Positions 23,166-34,958 of a DNA stretch of 64,000 nt are shown piece after piece. The notes under the pieces are model-generated. The model had not been told where the DNA came from, did no database searches, and saw only the letters and a list, made by a program, of their open reading frames with translations. The stretch is from Gnetum montanum (taxonomy: Eukaryota; Streptophyta; Gnetopsida; Gnetales; Gnetaceae): contig MNCI01004656.1 of NCBI GenBank assembly GCA_015680685.1, positions 763,327 through 827,326 on the forward strand, written 5' to 3'. Every line of letters begins with the position of its first letter. Positions within the stretch are counted from its first letter, which is position 1. The position numbers were made by a program, and so were the translations under genes.

Positions 23166-24253
23166 TAAAAATGTTTTTGGTTTAAAATCATCTGACTATG
23201 ATGAAACACCACAAAATTTGCATCTTATAATTTTTGTAACCACATCCCTTGAAACCCAAGGTAATACTTCATTATAATTGTGAGGATTGTAATCCATGAG
23301 GTGCATTCTCACATACTTTATACTTTTGGGGCTAAAAAATAGCTCATAAGTGATCAAAGCCTCTTCCTAAAGTGAAAAAGGTCATGTAATGTATATATTT
23401 GGGCTTGGGGTTATTGGGGGTTAAAAATGCCTTTTGGGATGTCAAAATTGGCATTTTGATGGGTTTTATGGGGATTTAGCATTTTCTATGTTGAGGACAC
23501 CTACATGAGGGTAAAACACACCTACCCATAGTGTGGAAGGGCTTAGCATCACTCATGCCCAACGTGAGGGGTATAACCCTTATCCATGAACATTGATACA
23601 TCAAACCCCTTAGTGTGGATTCTTCATCCCCTAGTGCGTTATACTTCATGGCCAAGATTTCAACACAACACTAACTTCAGCAAGGATCTAACATTTTAAC
23701 ATTGTATTTAGAAGGCCTAATGTGGGTGGACAAGGCTAATCTGGATAAAATTCCTATTTACTATTTTTAGTAAATGGAATGCCCATGGGGGTATGACACT
23801 TAGCATTTATGGTAACCCCCCTTGATTTGAACATCCACCTCATTTGAGCATAGCAGAAATTTGCAGCCAATTTGTTAGTAATTTGTAGCTAATATTGGAG
23901 CTTTTTTTTAGCTAAATTAGTGGCCCATGAACTATAAAACCTAAGCCCCTACACCATTAAATAGTTCCATAATTTTGGAAGTTGCACGCTTTGAAATTTT
24001 GAGCATTTTCGCAATTTGAGAGCTCTTGCAACCTTGCAAAAGTGTAGCTTTTCAAATCCTCCCAACATGGAACCCCTTACAACAATTGTTATCCACTTAC
24101 CCCATTGAGATTTGTGAGAATTTTGTGTCCACGCTGTGCATCTGGGAATCCAAAATTCTAGTATTACTCACTTGGCTAGCCAAAATCCTTCACACCTCTC
24201 ATCCCACCTACATCAATAATGTTGTAGAGCTACTATGGAAATAGTGAAGCTTT
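23166..24253. other. flank of element 2, no gene seen
   Basis: Mixed sequence to the left of the element 2 LTR edge, with no recognised coding or structural feature. The last five bases, GCTTT (24249-24253), are the candidate target-site duplication of element 2; its partner is outside the window. Confidence 0.45.
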
Positions 24254-24520
24254 AGTAACATCAAGAGTGGTTAGAACACCAAGAGGTTGCCAAGTGAACA
24301 GTTTAACCCTGGATCTGTGCGAGGGCCATGCTAGAGAAAAAATGGAAGCAGGGCACCCTGAATGATCTGGTCGATCAGATAGGGACTTAGTTAGTGTATC
24401 TTAACCTTATTTAAACATTATTTCGAGGACGAGTTATGCAAGGTAAATTGATGATGAATAAATGCAGAATGGAGAAAATAATGCAAAACAACAATAATTG
24501 TAAAGAAATAGTGAAACAAA
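24254..24520 (-). mobile_element. element 2 3' LTR, distal part
   Basis: The minus strand reads AAGTCCCTATCTGATCGACC, then CAGGGTGCCCTGC, and the CTCGCACAGATCCAGGGTTA phrase close to the end. The solo LTR at 35,174-36,695 has all of these in the same order before its terminal TTACA. Here the end is TTACT at 24254, a one-base decay. The segment stops at the target duplication of element 1. Confidence 0.8.
24516..24520. repeat. target-site duplication of element 1 (left)
   Basis: ACAAA directly precedes the LTR start TGAAACAACC and is repeated exactly after the 3' LTR at 49534-49538. Confidence 0.9.
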
Positions 24521-24792
24521 TGAAACAACCTAGAAAATGCGAGGTCATCCTAGCCTCACCAGGCTCTTGCAGTCTGCACAACACTATGGCAGTTCATCAA
24601 AAGAAGAATGTTCTGAGTCTAGGTCAGCCAGTTTTGCAAATTTTCTACTTTGAGAATGGACAGGTCCTATACCATCCTTCCTGCCCATCAAAGTAGCCTA
24701 AACAGCTGGTAGCCTGCTCAGAAACAGTGTGCAGAATCGACGGCAGCATCCTGGGTGCACAAGAAACAGTTTGGCAAGTTTTCTAAGTCACA

Positions 24793-24834
24793 AAGCTTGC
24801 TACACTACACTACGCTATGTAGTATAGCAAGCTT
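24793..24834. promoter_or_regulatory. hairpin-forming GCTAC repeat in LTR
   Basis: Perfect 10-bp arms, AAGCTTGCTA and TAGCAAGCTT, enclose 22 bp that is itself partly self-complementary (ACTACGCTATGTAGT). A related hairpin is in the 3' LTR near 47989-48034, and similar inverted words recur up to 25230. They lie upstream of the LTR TATA box, so they may be binding sites; this is inferred from position. Confidence 0.6.
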
Positions 24835-25479
24835 CAGAAAATGATGGTAGAATGAAGTTCTATGCTACGCAATGTCACATAGCGTAGCATAGCAATGACT
24901 TCACTATGCACTCCCCTCTCCCAACTTTGAGTTCTGCAGTGATGTCCCTTTTCGTTAGGAAGTGGTGAACCATGTTTGCTGCTATGCTATGCTGAGCCAC
25001 ATGGTGCAGCAAGGCATAGCAATCCTACGAAAGAGACATAAGGCAGTTTGAAAGGTGGAATTAGAAAAGTTTACAAAACTAGCATCATAGGAGAATGGGT
25101 TGCAAATCAGCAAAATTGTCACGATTAAGGCCAGTTGCTATGCTACACTACGCTACGTAGCATTGCAAGTATGTGACATATGGCAGGGCACGTGGCAAGG
25201 TGCTACGCCACACCAAGCAAGCCACGTCACAAAGCACAACACGACATATAGGTGGTTGTGCGACATCAATGCACTCCACCCAATCAGACCATTAGCACAC
25301 ATCTCTATATGCTGATGATCTAGTTGTGGCATAGTAGGATCACAGTTGTTGCATGACAAGCTCGCATCGCAACGGTCTTGTAAGCCCAACGATCACAGAT
25401 GGCTCGAGTAACGGCAGTAAGATAACACAAGTCTGCGGCACGTAGCATTCAAACGGCCCCTTTTGCTTACCTTCAACCC

Positions 25480-25487
25480 TATAAATA
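25480..25487 (+). promoter_or_regulatory. LTR TATA box
   Basis: TATAAATA in the context ACCCTATAAATATCC. The same context occurs in the 3' LTR (48681-48688), in the solo LTR (35991-35998), and on the minus strand in the element 2 LTR (49866-49859). Confidence 0.8.
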
Positions 25488-26324
25488 TCCTGGAAAATAG
25501 CGTACAATAGGTTCACAATTTTTTTGCTAAACTACAATACCTACAATTTGGCAAAAATTCCAGTAATCTATAAAGTTGGAAATTTCAAAAAGAGTTCGCA
25601 TCCCTATGGAAGCAAACAGCTTCCAAGTAGTGGGAACTTTGGAGCTCTGAAACAAAGATCCCCCCCCTTGTCGGCATTGTAATAATCAAACTCATCTATT
25701 TAAAACTATAAACAGAGAATCTCTCTTGCCTGGCGTAAGGTCCCCGTCTCCGTTCTACCACCTTGGTAGAGTCTCACATTGTTTGTACTTGAAGTCTGCA
25801 TCCAAACGCATAGCTATTTCTGTTTCCTAGCACACCTCGGTTACTCTCGGGACTTCTGCACTACATCACACTGTGCAGCTGATTGTATCCACCTTGACCA
25901 AACAAATTTGTAGCTTTGGAGTGGTGCATGTTTCTAACAATATCTTACTTTACCTCTCATTTACTGTCTAGCTTTCTTGCATTATTTCCTATTTTATTTA
26001 CCTTCAAGCATCATTTTGTATTATTGTTGCATTTCTATTTTATTCATCTTTAAGCATTATTTCGCATTACTGTTGCATTTTTTTATAGTTTCTCCCTCAC
26101 TTTATCTACCCATAAACATTATCTTGTAATTCACATAATTTACATTGCAAAAGGCTATATTGATGTCAATGTAAGTCCTTGTCTGATTGACCAGATTGTT
26201 TAGGGCACCTTGTATTCACACACACCCAGCACCACCCTCTCGTGGATACGGTGTTGGAACTGTCGCATTCGCCAACCCCCCAGCGTTTTTCTAGCAGTCG
26301 ACATTTTCGGTCGCTACAGTTTTT

Positions 26325-26341
26325 TGGCGCTAGAAGGAGGG
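26325..26341 (+). other. primer-binding site of element 1
   Basis: TGGCGCTAGAAGGAGGG lies six bases inside the LTR end. The TGGCGC start fits Tat/Athila-type elements, which do not use initiator-Met tRNA; I cannot name the tRNA with confidence. Confidence 0.75.
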
Positions 26342-26439
26342 CCTTTTGGTGCCTTTTTCACATGTCACAGTAGCTCTATGAGCCTTCTTCACCCTAATAC
26401 ATGCAAGCATAAATGCGACACCCTCTTGTGGTTGTTTGT

Positions 26440-27240
26440 GCTTTGTGCGGGGTAGACCAGTCGCCCCGATGGTTCCTTCAAAACCCTATAGAACACAAGG
26501 CCTCCGATCGCTAGTTAACTAGCTCTTCTATGGTCGTCTTGCAAGCATTCTACACCCCATATCATGTGGTACAGATTGGTTGCCTCGATGGTCCATCTGG
26601 GATCCTGCGAGATATAAAGCCTACTTGATTGCTAGTTAGCCTGCCCACCCTATGCTTGTCTTGCCTACGTTCTGTACCCCATCCCATGTGGTACAGGCCG
26701 GTCGTCTCGATGGTCACTCCGGGATCCTGTGAGACATAGAACCTATTTGGTCACTAGTTAATTTTTTCATCATATGGTAGTCTTGTACACCTTCCACACC
26801 CTAGCTTAGCGTAGACTTGACATCCATTTGTGGTTGTTTATGCATCGTACGGTGTAGATCGGTCACCTCGACGATTCCTCCGAAACCCTACAAGACAACA
26901 AGCCTTCTGATGGTGATTTAACTTTCCTTTCCTTTTCATAGTAGCCATTCATTCGTCCTATACCATAGCCAGCACACGTGAAAATGTGACACCCTTTCAG
27001 GTTGTTTGCGCCTTGTGTGGTGTAGATCGATCGCCTCGACAATCCCTCCGAGATCTTGTGGGACATAAAGCCTGCTTGATCGCTTGTCAACTGAACTTAC
27101 CTTATGGTAGTCTTGCACATGCTTTGTACCTCATCATGCATAGGCATAGACATGACACCCTTTTCAGTTGTTTATGCTTTTTGTCGTATAGATCGGTCGC
27201 CTTGACGATTCCTCCGGTATCCGGTAAGACGTAAATCCAC
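26440..27240 (+). repeat. leader tandem array, six units
   Basis: Six diverged units start with GTAGATCGGTCGCCTCGACG or a variant at about 26453, 26570, 26690, 26858, 27020 and 27188 (spacing roughly 117-168 bp). Each continues with ATTCCTCCGRGATCCTGTGAGACATAAAGCCT-like sequence and a CTAGTTA stretch. The array lies between PBS and the gag start and is non-coding in all frames I followed. Possible roles are packaging or leader structure; these are inferred from position only. Confidence 0.8.
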
Positions 27241-27314
27241 CTATTGTCACTTTTTTTTAATCCTTCTGTTATTTCCTATTTTTTTGCATTTTTTTCATAA
27301 TCACTTGCTTAGCA

Positions 27315-28925
27315 ATGGCTTCCATCACCACCGTGGTTGATACCTTCAACACGGAGGTGCCCTTCGTAGTCCAAGGCACTACCGATGTCGAACAACGGCT
27401 GAATCCAATGCAAGAAATGTGCTGATCTCTCAGAATCCAAAATCATGGACCTGAGGGACTAGCCCAGCAACACAAGCATTATAGTTTCCTTTGTGTGAAG
27501 GTGCAGGCTAACCTGCCCTTCGATTTACACAAACTTAAAGAAAAACGTAGCTTCAAGTTTGCTTACTGCAACGGGGACGAATTCATTCCTAACCAGGGCA
27601 TTTCTTTGCCTTTAACACAAGCATACCAAAGGCTGCTAGATCAACTAATCTAGTTGACCCAGCTTAGGGAACAACAAGACATAGCATCCAACTAGCATGG
27701 AACCTTTAAGGATGGGTAGGAGAAACTCGATTCCCAATCTGACGAGGGAGGCCAGGCCAATCGCATTCCTATCCCGTCTACCCAATCCTTCTAGGCCAAT
27801 CCGTTGTCTGTCACCACCTCCTTTGTCATCACGCCTACGCTTTAGCAGCCTACAACCATGACTGCAATGGATAGCCATACTACACTCTTAGCATAGCATC
27901 ACCCCTATTCCCTAATTGTGCCCACAGTAACTGTGCCACCACAAACTGTTTATCAGCACACTCCCACAATGCACAACATGCCTATCATAGCTACCCTACT
28001 GCATGTCCATACTGTACCTACTTTGCAACTGTAGATAACTCCTATACCGATTCCTACGTATGCATCTGTTCCATCCACTATGGTGGGCCCAGGTCCATCC
28101 ACATGGTGGACTCCATTCTCTTCTTCATCTATTTTATAGCCATCGCAGATGTCTCACTACATTTGCCCTTAGGCCTACTCAACCTCGCAAATAGTTCATC
28201 TTGACACGGGACCATGGTCTGTCCCTCCGGTGACCCAAACGGCCTATCTGGCAACTCAACGCTATCACCGCTGCGACAATACCACCCACCAGGTGGTGGA
28301 TAACCCAAATAACACCTTTAGCGAGGATGGCCCCAACGGCACCGCCGATGGGTCAAATCACCACCGCCACCATGCACATGTGGGAGTTTCCTCCATAGTC
28401 CCTCAACTGTCTACAATGTCACCAGGTCGAGACCAAGTGTTTCAGCTCATCGAGACCTTAACCGAGGAAGTAAAATGCCTCAAAGCTGTTGGGTCCAATA
28501 CGGGACAAGTCATGGACTTTTATCAAGATGACCCCATCAACCTTACAATCCCTGCTCTGATATTACCACCTAGGATGTTCCTCCTACACTTCATGAAGTA
28601 CAATAGGGAAGTGGATCCCAATACACATCTCGTCACTTTTTGGTCAGAGTCTTTGCTATTACAACAATGGCCGCATATGATCATTTGCGTCTTTGCCATG
28701 TCTCTAGCCGGGAAAGCCCTAGATTGGTATCACGTGTGGCCACGTTCATCCATTTCGACTTTGGGAGTTGCCTCCGTAGTCCCTCAACTGTCTACAACGT
28801 CACCAGGTCTAGACGAAGTGTTTCAGCTCATCGAGACCTTAACCGAGGAAGTAAAATGCCTCAAAGCTGTTGGGTCCAATACGGGACAAGTCATGGACTT
28901 TTATCAAGATGACCCCATCAACCTT
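27315..28925 (+). pseudogene. gag, first copy (partial, in-frame duplication)
   Basis: The start is the ATG at 27315 (MASITTVVDTFNTEV); an in-frame TGA follows after QEMC, as in all three copies. A Pro/Thr-rich stretch leads to the gag core 28230-28925: VFQLIETLTEEVKCLKA, LPPRMFLLHFMKYNRE and SLAGKALDWYHVWP (the gag A-x-x-W signature). After SISTL the frame jumps back 381 bp to VASVVPQLSTTSPGLDEVFQ, an in-frame duplication of part of gag. The contig then ends at the gap. Confidence 0.8.
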
Positions 28926-29098
28926 NNNNNNNNNNNNNNNNNNNNNNNNNNNNNNNNNNNNNNNNNNNNNNNNNNNNNNNNNNNNNNNNNNNNNNNNNNN
29001 NNNNNNNNNNNNNNNNNNNNNNNNNNNNNNNNNNNNNNNNNNNNNNNNNNNNNNNNNNNNNNNNNNNNNNNNNNNNNNNNNNNNNNNNNNNNNNNNNN
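28926..29098. other. assembly gap (173 N)
   Basis: A run of Ns. The sequence left of it (27275-28925) is almost identical to the sequence right of it (29099-30749), which suggests two overlapping contig ends that were not merged. Confidence 0.95.
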
Positions 29099-30749
29099 CC
29101 TATTTTTTTGCATTTTTTTCATAATCACTTGCTTAGCAATGGCTTCCATCACCACCGTGGTTGATACCTTCAACACGGAGGTGCCCTTCGTAGTCCAAGG
29201 CACTACCGATGTCGAACAACGGCTGAATCCAATGCAAGAAATGTGCTGATCTCTCAGAATCCAAAATCATGGACCTGAGGGACTAGCCCAGCAACACAAG
29301 CATTATAGTTTCCTTTGTGTGAAGGTGCAGGCTAACCTGCCCTTCGATTTACACAAACTTAAAGAAAAACGTAGCTTCAAGTTTGCTTACTGCAACGGGG
29401 ACGAATTCATTCCTAACCAGGGCATTTCTTTGCCTTTAACACAAGCATACCAAAGGCTGCTAGATCAACTAATCTAGTTGACCCAGCTTAGGGAACAACA
29501 AGACATAGCATCCAACTAGCATGGAACCTTTAAGGATGGGTAGGAGAAACTCGATTCCCAATCTGACGAGGGAGGCCAGGCCAATCGCATTCCTATCCCG
29601 TCTACCCAATCCTTCTAGGCCAATCCGTTGTCTGTCACCACCTCCTTTGTCATCACGCCTACGCTTTAGCAGCCTACAACCATGACTGCAATGGATAGCC
29701 ATACTACACTCTTAGCATAGCATCACCCCTATTCCCTAATTGTGCCCACAGTAACTGTGCCACCACAAACTGTTTATCAGCACACTCCCACAATGCACAA
29801 CATGCCTATCATAGCTACCCTACTGCATGTCCATACTGTACCTACTTTGCAACTGTAGATAACTCCTATACCGATTCCTACGTATGCATCTGTTCCATCC
29901 ACTATGGTGGGCCCAGGTCCATCCACATGGTGGACTCCATTCTCTTCTTCATCTATTTTATAGCCATCGCAGATGTCTCACTACATTTGCCCTTAGGCCT
30001 ACTCAACCTCGCAAATAGTTCATCTTGACACGGGACCATGGTCTGTCCCTCCGGTGACCCAAACGGCCTATCTGGCAACTCAACGCTATCACCGCTGCGA
30101 CAATACCACCCACCAGGTGGTGGATAACCCAAATAACACCTTTAGCGAGGATGGCCCCAACGGCACCGCCGATGGGTCAAATCACCACCGCCACCATGCA
30201 CATGTGGGAGTTTCCTCCATAGTCCCTCAACTGTCTACAATGTCACCAGGTCGAGACCAAGTGTTTCAGCTCATCGAGACCTTAACCGAGGAAGTAAAAT
30301 GCCTCAAAGCTGTGGGGTCCAATACGGGACAAGTCATGGACTTTTATCAAGATGACCCCATCAACCTTACAATCCCTGCTCTGATATTACCACCTAGGAT
30401 GTTCCTCCTACACTTCATGAAGTACAATAGGGAAGTGGATCCCAATACACATCTCGTCACTTTTTGGTCAGAGTCTTTGCTATTACAACAATGGCCGCAT
30501 ATGATCATTTGCGTCTTTGCCATGTCTCTAGCCGGGAAAGCCCTAGATTGGTATCACGTGTGGCCACGTTCATCCATTTCGACTTTGGGAGTTGCCTCCG
30601 TAGTCCCTCAACTGTCTACAACGTCACCAGGTCTAGACGAAGTGTTTCAGCTCATCGAGACCTTAACCGAGGAAGTAAAATGCCTCAAAGCTGTTGGGTC
30701 CAATACGGGACAAGTCATGGACTTTTATCAAGATGACCCCATCAACCTT
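29099..30749. repeat. near-identical copy of 27275-28925
   Basis: The offset is a constant 1,824 bp over 1,651 bp. By eye I found one difference (T at 28490, G at 30314). It begins and ends exactly at the gap borders. This is the pattern of an unresolved contig overlap, much younger-looking than any other repeat here; a real recent tandem duplication is the alternative. Confidence 0.9.
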
Positions 30750-30938
30750 GCAATCCCTACTTTGATATTACCACCTAGGATGTTCCTCCTGCACTTCATG
30801 AAGTACGACAGGGAAGGGGATCGCAATACACATCTCGTCACTTTTTCGTCAGAGTCTTTGCTATTACAACAATGGACGCATACGATCATTTGCATCTTTG
30901 CCATGTATCTAGCTGGGAAAGCCCTAAATTGGTACCAC
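29139..30938 (+). pseudogene. gag, second copy (likely the same locus as the first)
   Basis: Same start (29139), same TGA and same 381-bp in-frame duplication as the copy before the gap, but it continues past the point where that contig ended. It has a second gag core (LPPRMFLLHFMKYDRE, then AGKALNWYH) up to 30938. There it is fused to the last 69 bp of the LTR, reading VGTVAFANPPAFFQ before a stop. It is a truncated gag produced by recombination between gag and LTR. Confidence 0.75.
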
Positions 30939-31030
30939 GGTGTTGGAACTGTTGCATTCGCCAACCCCCCAGCATTTTTCCAGCCGTCGATATTTTCGGT
31001 CGCTACAGTTTTCTGGCACTAGAAGGAGGG
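30939..31030 (+). mobile_element. internal LTR tail plus second PBS
   Basis: 30939-31007 corresponds to the last 69 bp of the 5' LTR (26250-26318), from GGTGTTGGAACTG to GGTCGCTACA. It is followed at 31014-31030 by TGGCACTAGAAGGAGGG, the PBS with one change. The joint with gag shows GTGTTG microhomology. This starts a second leader-gag unit. Confidence 0.85.
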
Positions 31031-32004
31031 CCTTTTGGTCCCTTTTTCACATGTCACAGTAGTTCTATGAGCCTTCTGCACCCTAATACATGCGAGCATA
31101 AATGTGACACCCTCTTGTGGTTGTTTGTGCTCTGTGTGGGGTAGACCAGTCACCTTGATGGTTCCTTTGAAACCCTATAGAACACAAGGCCTCCGATCGC
31201 TAGTTAACTAGCTCATTCTATGGTCATCTTGCAAGCATTCTGCACCCCATATCATGTGGTACAGATTGGTTGCCTCGATGGTCCATCTAGGATCCTGCGA
31301 GATATAAAGCCTACCTGATTGCTAGTTAGCCTGCCCACCCTATGCTTGTCTTGCTTATGTTCTATATCCCATCTCGTGTGGTACAGGGCGGTCGCCTCGA
31401 TGGTCACTCCGGGATCCTATGAGACATAGAACCTATTTGGTCACTAGTTAATTTGTTCATCCTACAGTAGTCTCGTACACCTTCCACACCCTAGCTTAGC
31501 ATAGACTTGACATCCATTTGTGGTTGTTTATGCATCGTACGTTGTAGATCGGTCGCCTCGACGATTCCTCCGAAACCCTACAAGACAACAAGCATTCTGA
31601 TGGTGATTTAACTTTCCTTTCATTTTCATAGTAGCCATTCATTCATCCTGTACCCTAGCCAGCACATGTAAAAATGTGACACCCTTTCAGGTTGTTTGCG
31701 CCTTGTGTGGTGTAGATCGATCGCCTCGACAATCCCTCTAGGATCTTGTGGGACATAAAGCCTGCTTGATCGCTTGTCAACTGAACTTACCTTATGGTAG
31801 TCTTGCACATGCTTTGTACCTCATCGTGCACAGGCATAAACATGACACCCTAAGGCAGTTTTTTATGCTTTATGTCGTATAGATCAGTCGCCTTGACGAT
31901 TCCTCCGGAATCTGGTAAGACGTAAATCCACCTGTTGTCGCTTTTTTTTAATCCTTCTGTTATTTCCTATTTTTTGCATTTTTTTCATAATCACTTGCTT
32001 AGCA
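31031..32004 (+). repeat. second leader with tandem array
   Basis: Repeats the leader 26342-27314 including all six GTAGATCGGTCGCC units, with scattered substitutions (for example TGGTTCCTTTGAAACCC for TGGTTCCTTCAAAACCC). It leads to the third gag start at 32005. The divergence from the first leader is far greater than between the gap-flanking copies, so this duplication is old and real. Confidence 0.85.
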
Positions 32005-34844
32005 ATGGCTTCCATCACCACCGTGGTTGATACCTTCAACGTGGAGGTGCCCTTCGTAGTCCAAGGCACTACCAATGTCGAACGACGGCTAAATCCAATG
32101 CAAGAAATGTGCTGATCTCTCAGAATCCAAAATTGAGGACCTGAGGGACTAGCCCAGCAACACAAGCATTATAGTTTCCTTTGTGTGAAGGTGCAGGCTA
32201 ACCTGCCCTTAGATTTACACAAACTTGAAGAAAAACATAGCTTCAAGTTTGCTTACTGCAACGGGGACGAAGTCATTCCTAACCAGGGCATTTCTTTGCC
32301 TTTAACACAAGCGTACCAAAGGCTGCTAGATCAACTAATCCAATTGACCCAGCTTAGGGAACAACAAGACATCATCCAACTAGGATGGAACCTTTAAGGA
32401 TGGGTAGGAGAAACTCGATTTCCAATCTGACGAGGGAGGCCAGGCCAACCGCATTCCTATCTCGTCTACCCAATCCTTCTAGGCCAATCCGCTGTCTGTC
32501 GCCACCCCCTTTGTCATCATGCCTACGCTTTAGTAGCCTACAACCATGATTGCAATGGATAGCCATACTACACTCTTAGCATAGCATCACCCCTATTCCC
32601 TGATTGTGCTCGTAGTAACTCTGCCACCGCAAACTGTTTATCAGCACACTCCCACAATGCACAACATGCCTATCACAGCTACCCTACCACATTTCCATAC
32701 TGTACCTACTTTGCAACTGCAAATAACTCCTATACCAATTCCTACGTATGCATCTGTTCCATCCACTATGGTGGGCCCAGGTCCATCCACATGGTGGACT
32801 CCATTCGCTTCTTCATCTATTTTACAGCCATCACAGATGTCTCACTACATTCGCCCTTAGGCCTACTCAACCTCGCAAATAGTTCATCTTGACACAGGAG
32901 CATGGTCTGTCCTGCCGGTGACCCAAACAGCCTATTTGGCAACTCAACCCGCTATCACTGCTGTGACAATACCACCCACCAGGTGGTGGATAACCCAAAC
33001 AACACCTTTAGCGAGGATGGCCCCAACGGCACCGCCGATGGGTCAAATCACCACCGCCACCATGCACATGTGGGAGTTGCCTCCATAGTCCCTCAACTGT
33101 CTACAACGTCACCAGGTCTAGACCAAGTGTTTCAGCTCATCGAGACCTTAACTGAGGAAGTAAAATGCCTCAAAGCTGCTGGGTCCAATATGGGACAAGT
33201 CATGGACTTTTATCAAGACGACCCCATCAACCTTGTAATCCCTGCTTTGATATTACCACCTAGGATGTTCCTCCTACACTTCATGAAGTACGACAGGGAA
33301 GGGGATCCCAATACACATCTCGTCACTTTTTGGTTAGAGTCTTTGCTATTACAACAATGGCCGCATACGATCATTTGCGTCTTTGCCATGTCTCTACCCG
33401 GGAAAGCTCTAGATTGGTACCACGTGTTGCCATGTTCATCCATTTCAACTTTGGAAGAACTCTTGACCCAGTTCATGACATGCTTCAAATATAACTTGAA
33501 GCCAGAAACCACGTTGGATCAGCTGATGGGCATGAAACAGGACCCGCTAGAACCAGTGCAAAAATTCATTCAACATTGCAGCGTGACCCTTAACGAAATC
33601 TGTGAACCCATCACGGAGTCTAACTTGTTAGCCATCTTTAAGCATGTGTTGAATGACTTCATCAAGTCCAAACTCTATTACCTCACTCCATGCTCACTTA
33701 GCCAAGCTTTCGCTTAGACAAAAAGCATACAAGATGTAGCTGAGGCAAGAAAAGACCTGGCTTACATCACTTACAAGAACAACTTTGCAAAAAAGGATAA
33801 GATTAAGGCCCCAACAACCATGGTGGATACTATGGCAGTTGAGGCTAAGCCCAAACATAGCAACAGGGGAAGCAAGAATAACAAGAAATCATCCATACCT
33901 ACAGTTGACTCTATGCCCAAAATAGGCCAAGCATCACAACTTGCTGTGCCTGTGCCCGAGACATCTGCATATAGTAAACCCAACTTTGAGCACAAGATCA
34001 TTTGAAATACACCCAAAAACCGCTCAAACCTTCAAAACTCCTGAACAAACTATTGGTAGTGGGATACATCCAACACAAGTAGATGTTAGAGGAAGCAAAC
34101 ACGAGACATCGACGCTACTGTGAGCTCCTTAGGAATTCCTCTTTGGCCATGCCTAATGAGCCTCTGGTTCCTAAGGGTTTTAGGGTATATAGGTTTTGTG
34201 ACTACCATCAACTATGTGGTCACACCATGGATTATTTTCTATCATTACAAGATGAGATCCAAAGGTCAATCGACTTGGAAAAGTTGGTGCTAGATGAAAG
34301 TAACCCAGTACGCCATGAAAACCAATCCATGTATTTCTACACAAATCCCCTCAATGCCAATAATGCCGGTTATGTAATCAATGCCATCGGTATTGACAAT
34401 GATCCCACACCATCCTTCTAGCCATTTGTGATTTGTGTACCTCAGCATAGTGCACCAATACCACCAATGGCTGGTCCAAGCTCATAGCCTCCCTTCATCC
34501 TGGAAGTCCCACTATGGGCATCTACCTCTGCACTGTTGGTTGGTGAGACCACACGACCCTATCAGTTAATGCCCCTAGCCCCATTCATTATCAGGGGGCC
34601 AGCATCTTCAACTAACCCCATCCCATGTAACAACATTAAACAACCTCCTCGCCCCACCAAGCGAGAAGCCTACTTGGTGGGCGAGGCATCAAATGGGAAT
34701 ACTGTCAAAACTATCCCCAAGGTTATGCCTTTGCCTCTTGTATTTACACCTTCATCACCAAAGATGAAGGTCGACACGATTACACAACCTGTGTCACCCC
34801 ATCGACAAAGATCTGAACCTAGGTCTGATGTCCTCTCTCCTTGA
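32005..34844 (+). pseudogene. gag, complete copy with zinc finger
   Basis: Same start motif as the other copies. The N-terminal part holds KFAYCNGDEVIPNQGISLPL; the Pro-rich linker is frameshifted. The capsid core 32902-33717 has FMKYDREGDPNTHLVTF, SLPGKALDWYHVLP and LEELLTQFMTCFKYNLKPET. A TAG after SLSQAFA (33715) interrupts, then TKSIQDVAEARKDLAYITY continues in frame to 34005. In another frame FCDYHQLCGHTMDYFLSL (34180-34240) is the Tat-type Cys/His finger, with its last Cys replaced by Tyr. A Pro-rich tail runs to 34844. Gag forms the particle; this copy is broken. Confidence 0.85.
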
Positions 34845-34958
34845 GAGATCTGTCTTCTAGGATGAATCGAGGAGGAAGGTGTTAAACAGGTGGGTGGCCA
34901 AGACTTCTTGGATGTACTCACCTAGGTAGAGCAAGCCCTAAGGCAAAAAAACACCACA

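Larger units (their letters stand above)
24521..26318 (+). mobile_element. 5' LTR of element 1
   Basis: Starts TGAAACAACCTAG and ends TCGGTCGCTACA. Its upstream half is packed with inverted GCTACGC/GCGTAGC words (24793-25230); a TATA box follows at 25480. Near its end lies the GTCTGATTGACCAGATTGTT phrase shared by all LTRs of the family in this window. Confidence 0.95.

Noticed and set aside
24026-24244. 72-codon frame left of the element 2 LTR
   Set aside because: No recognisable family and no supporting context.
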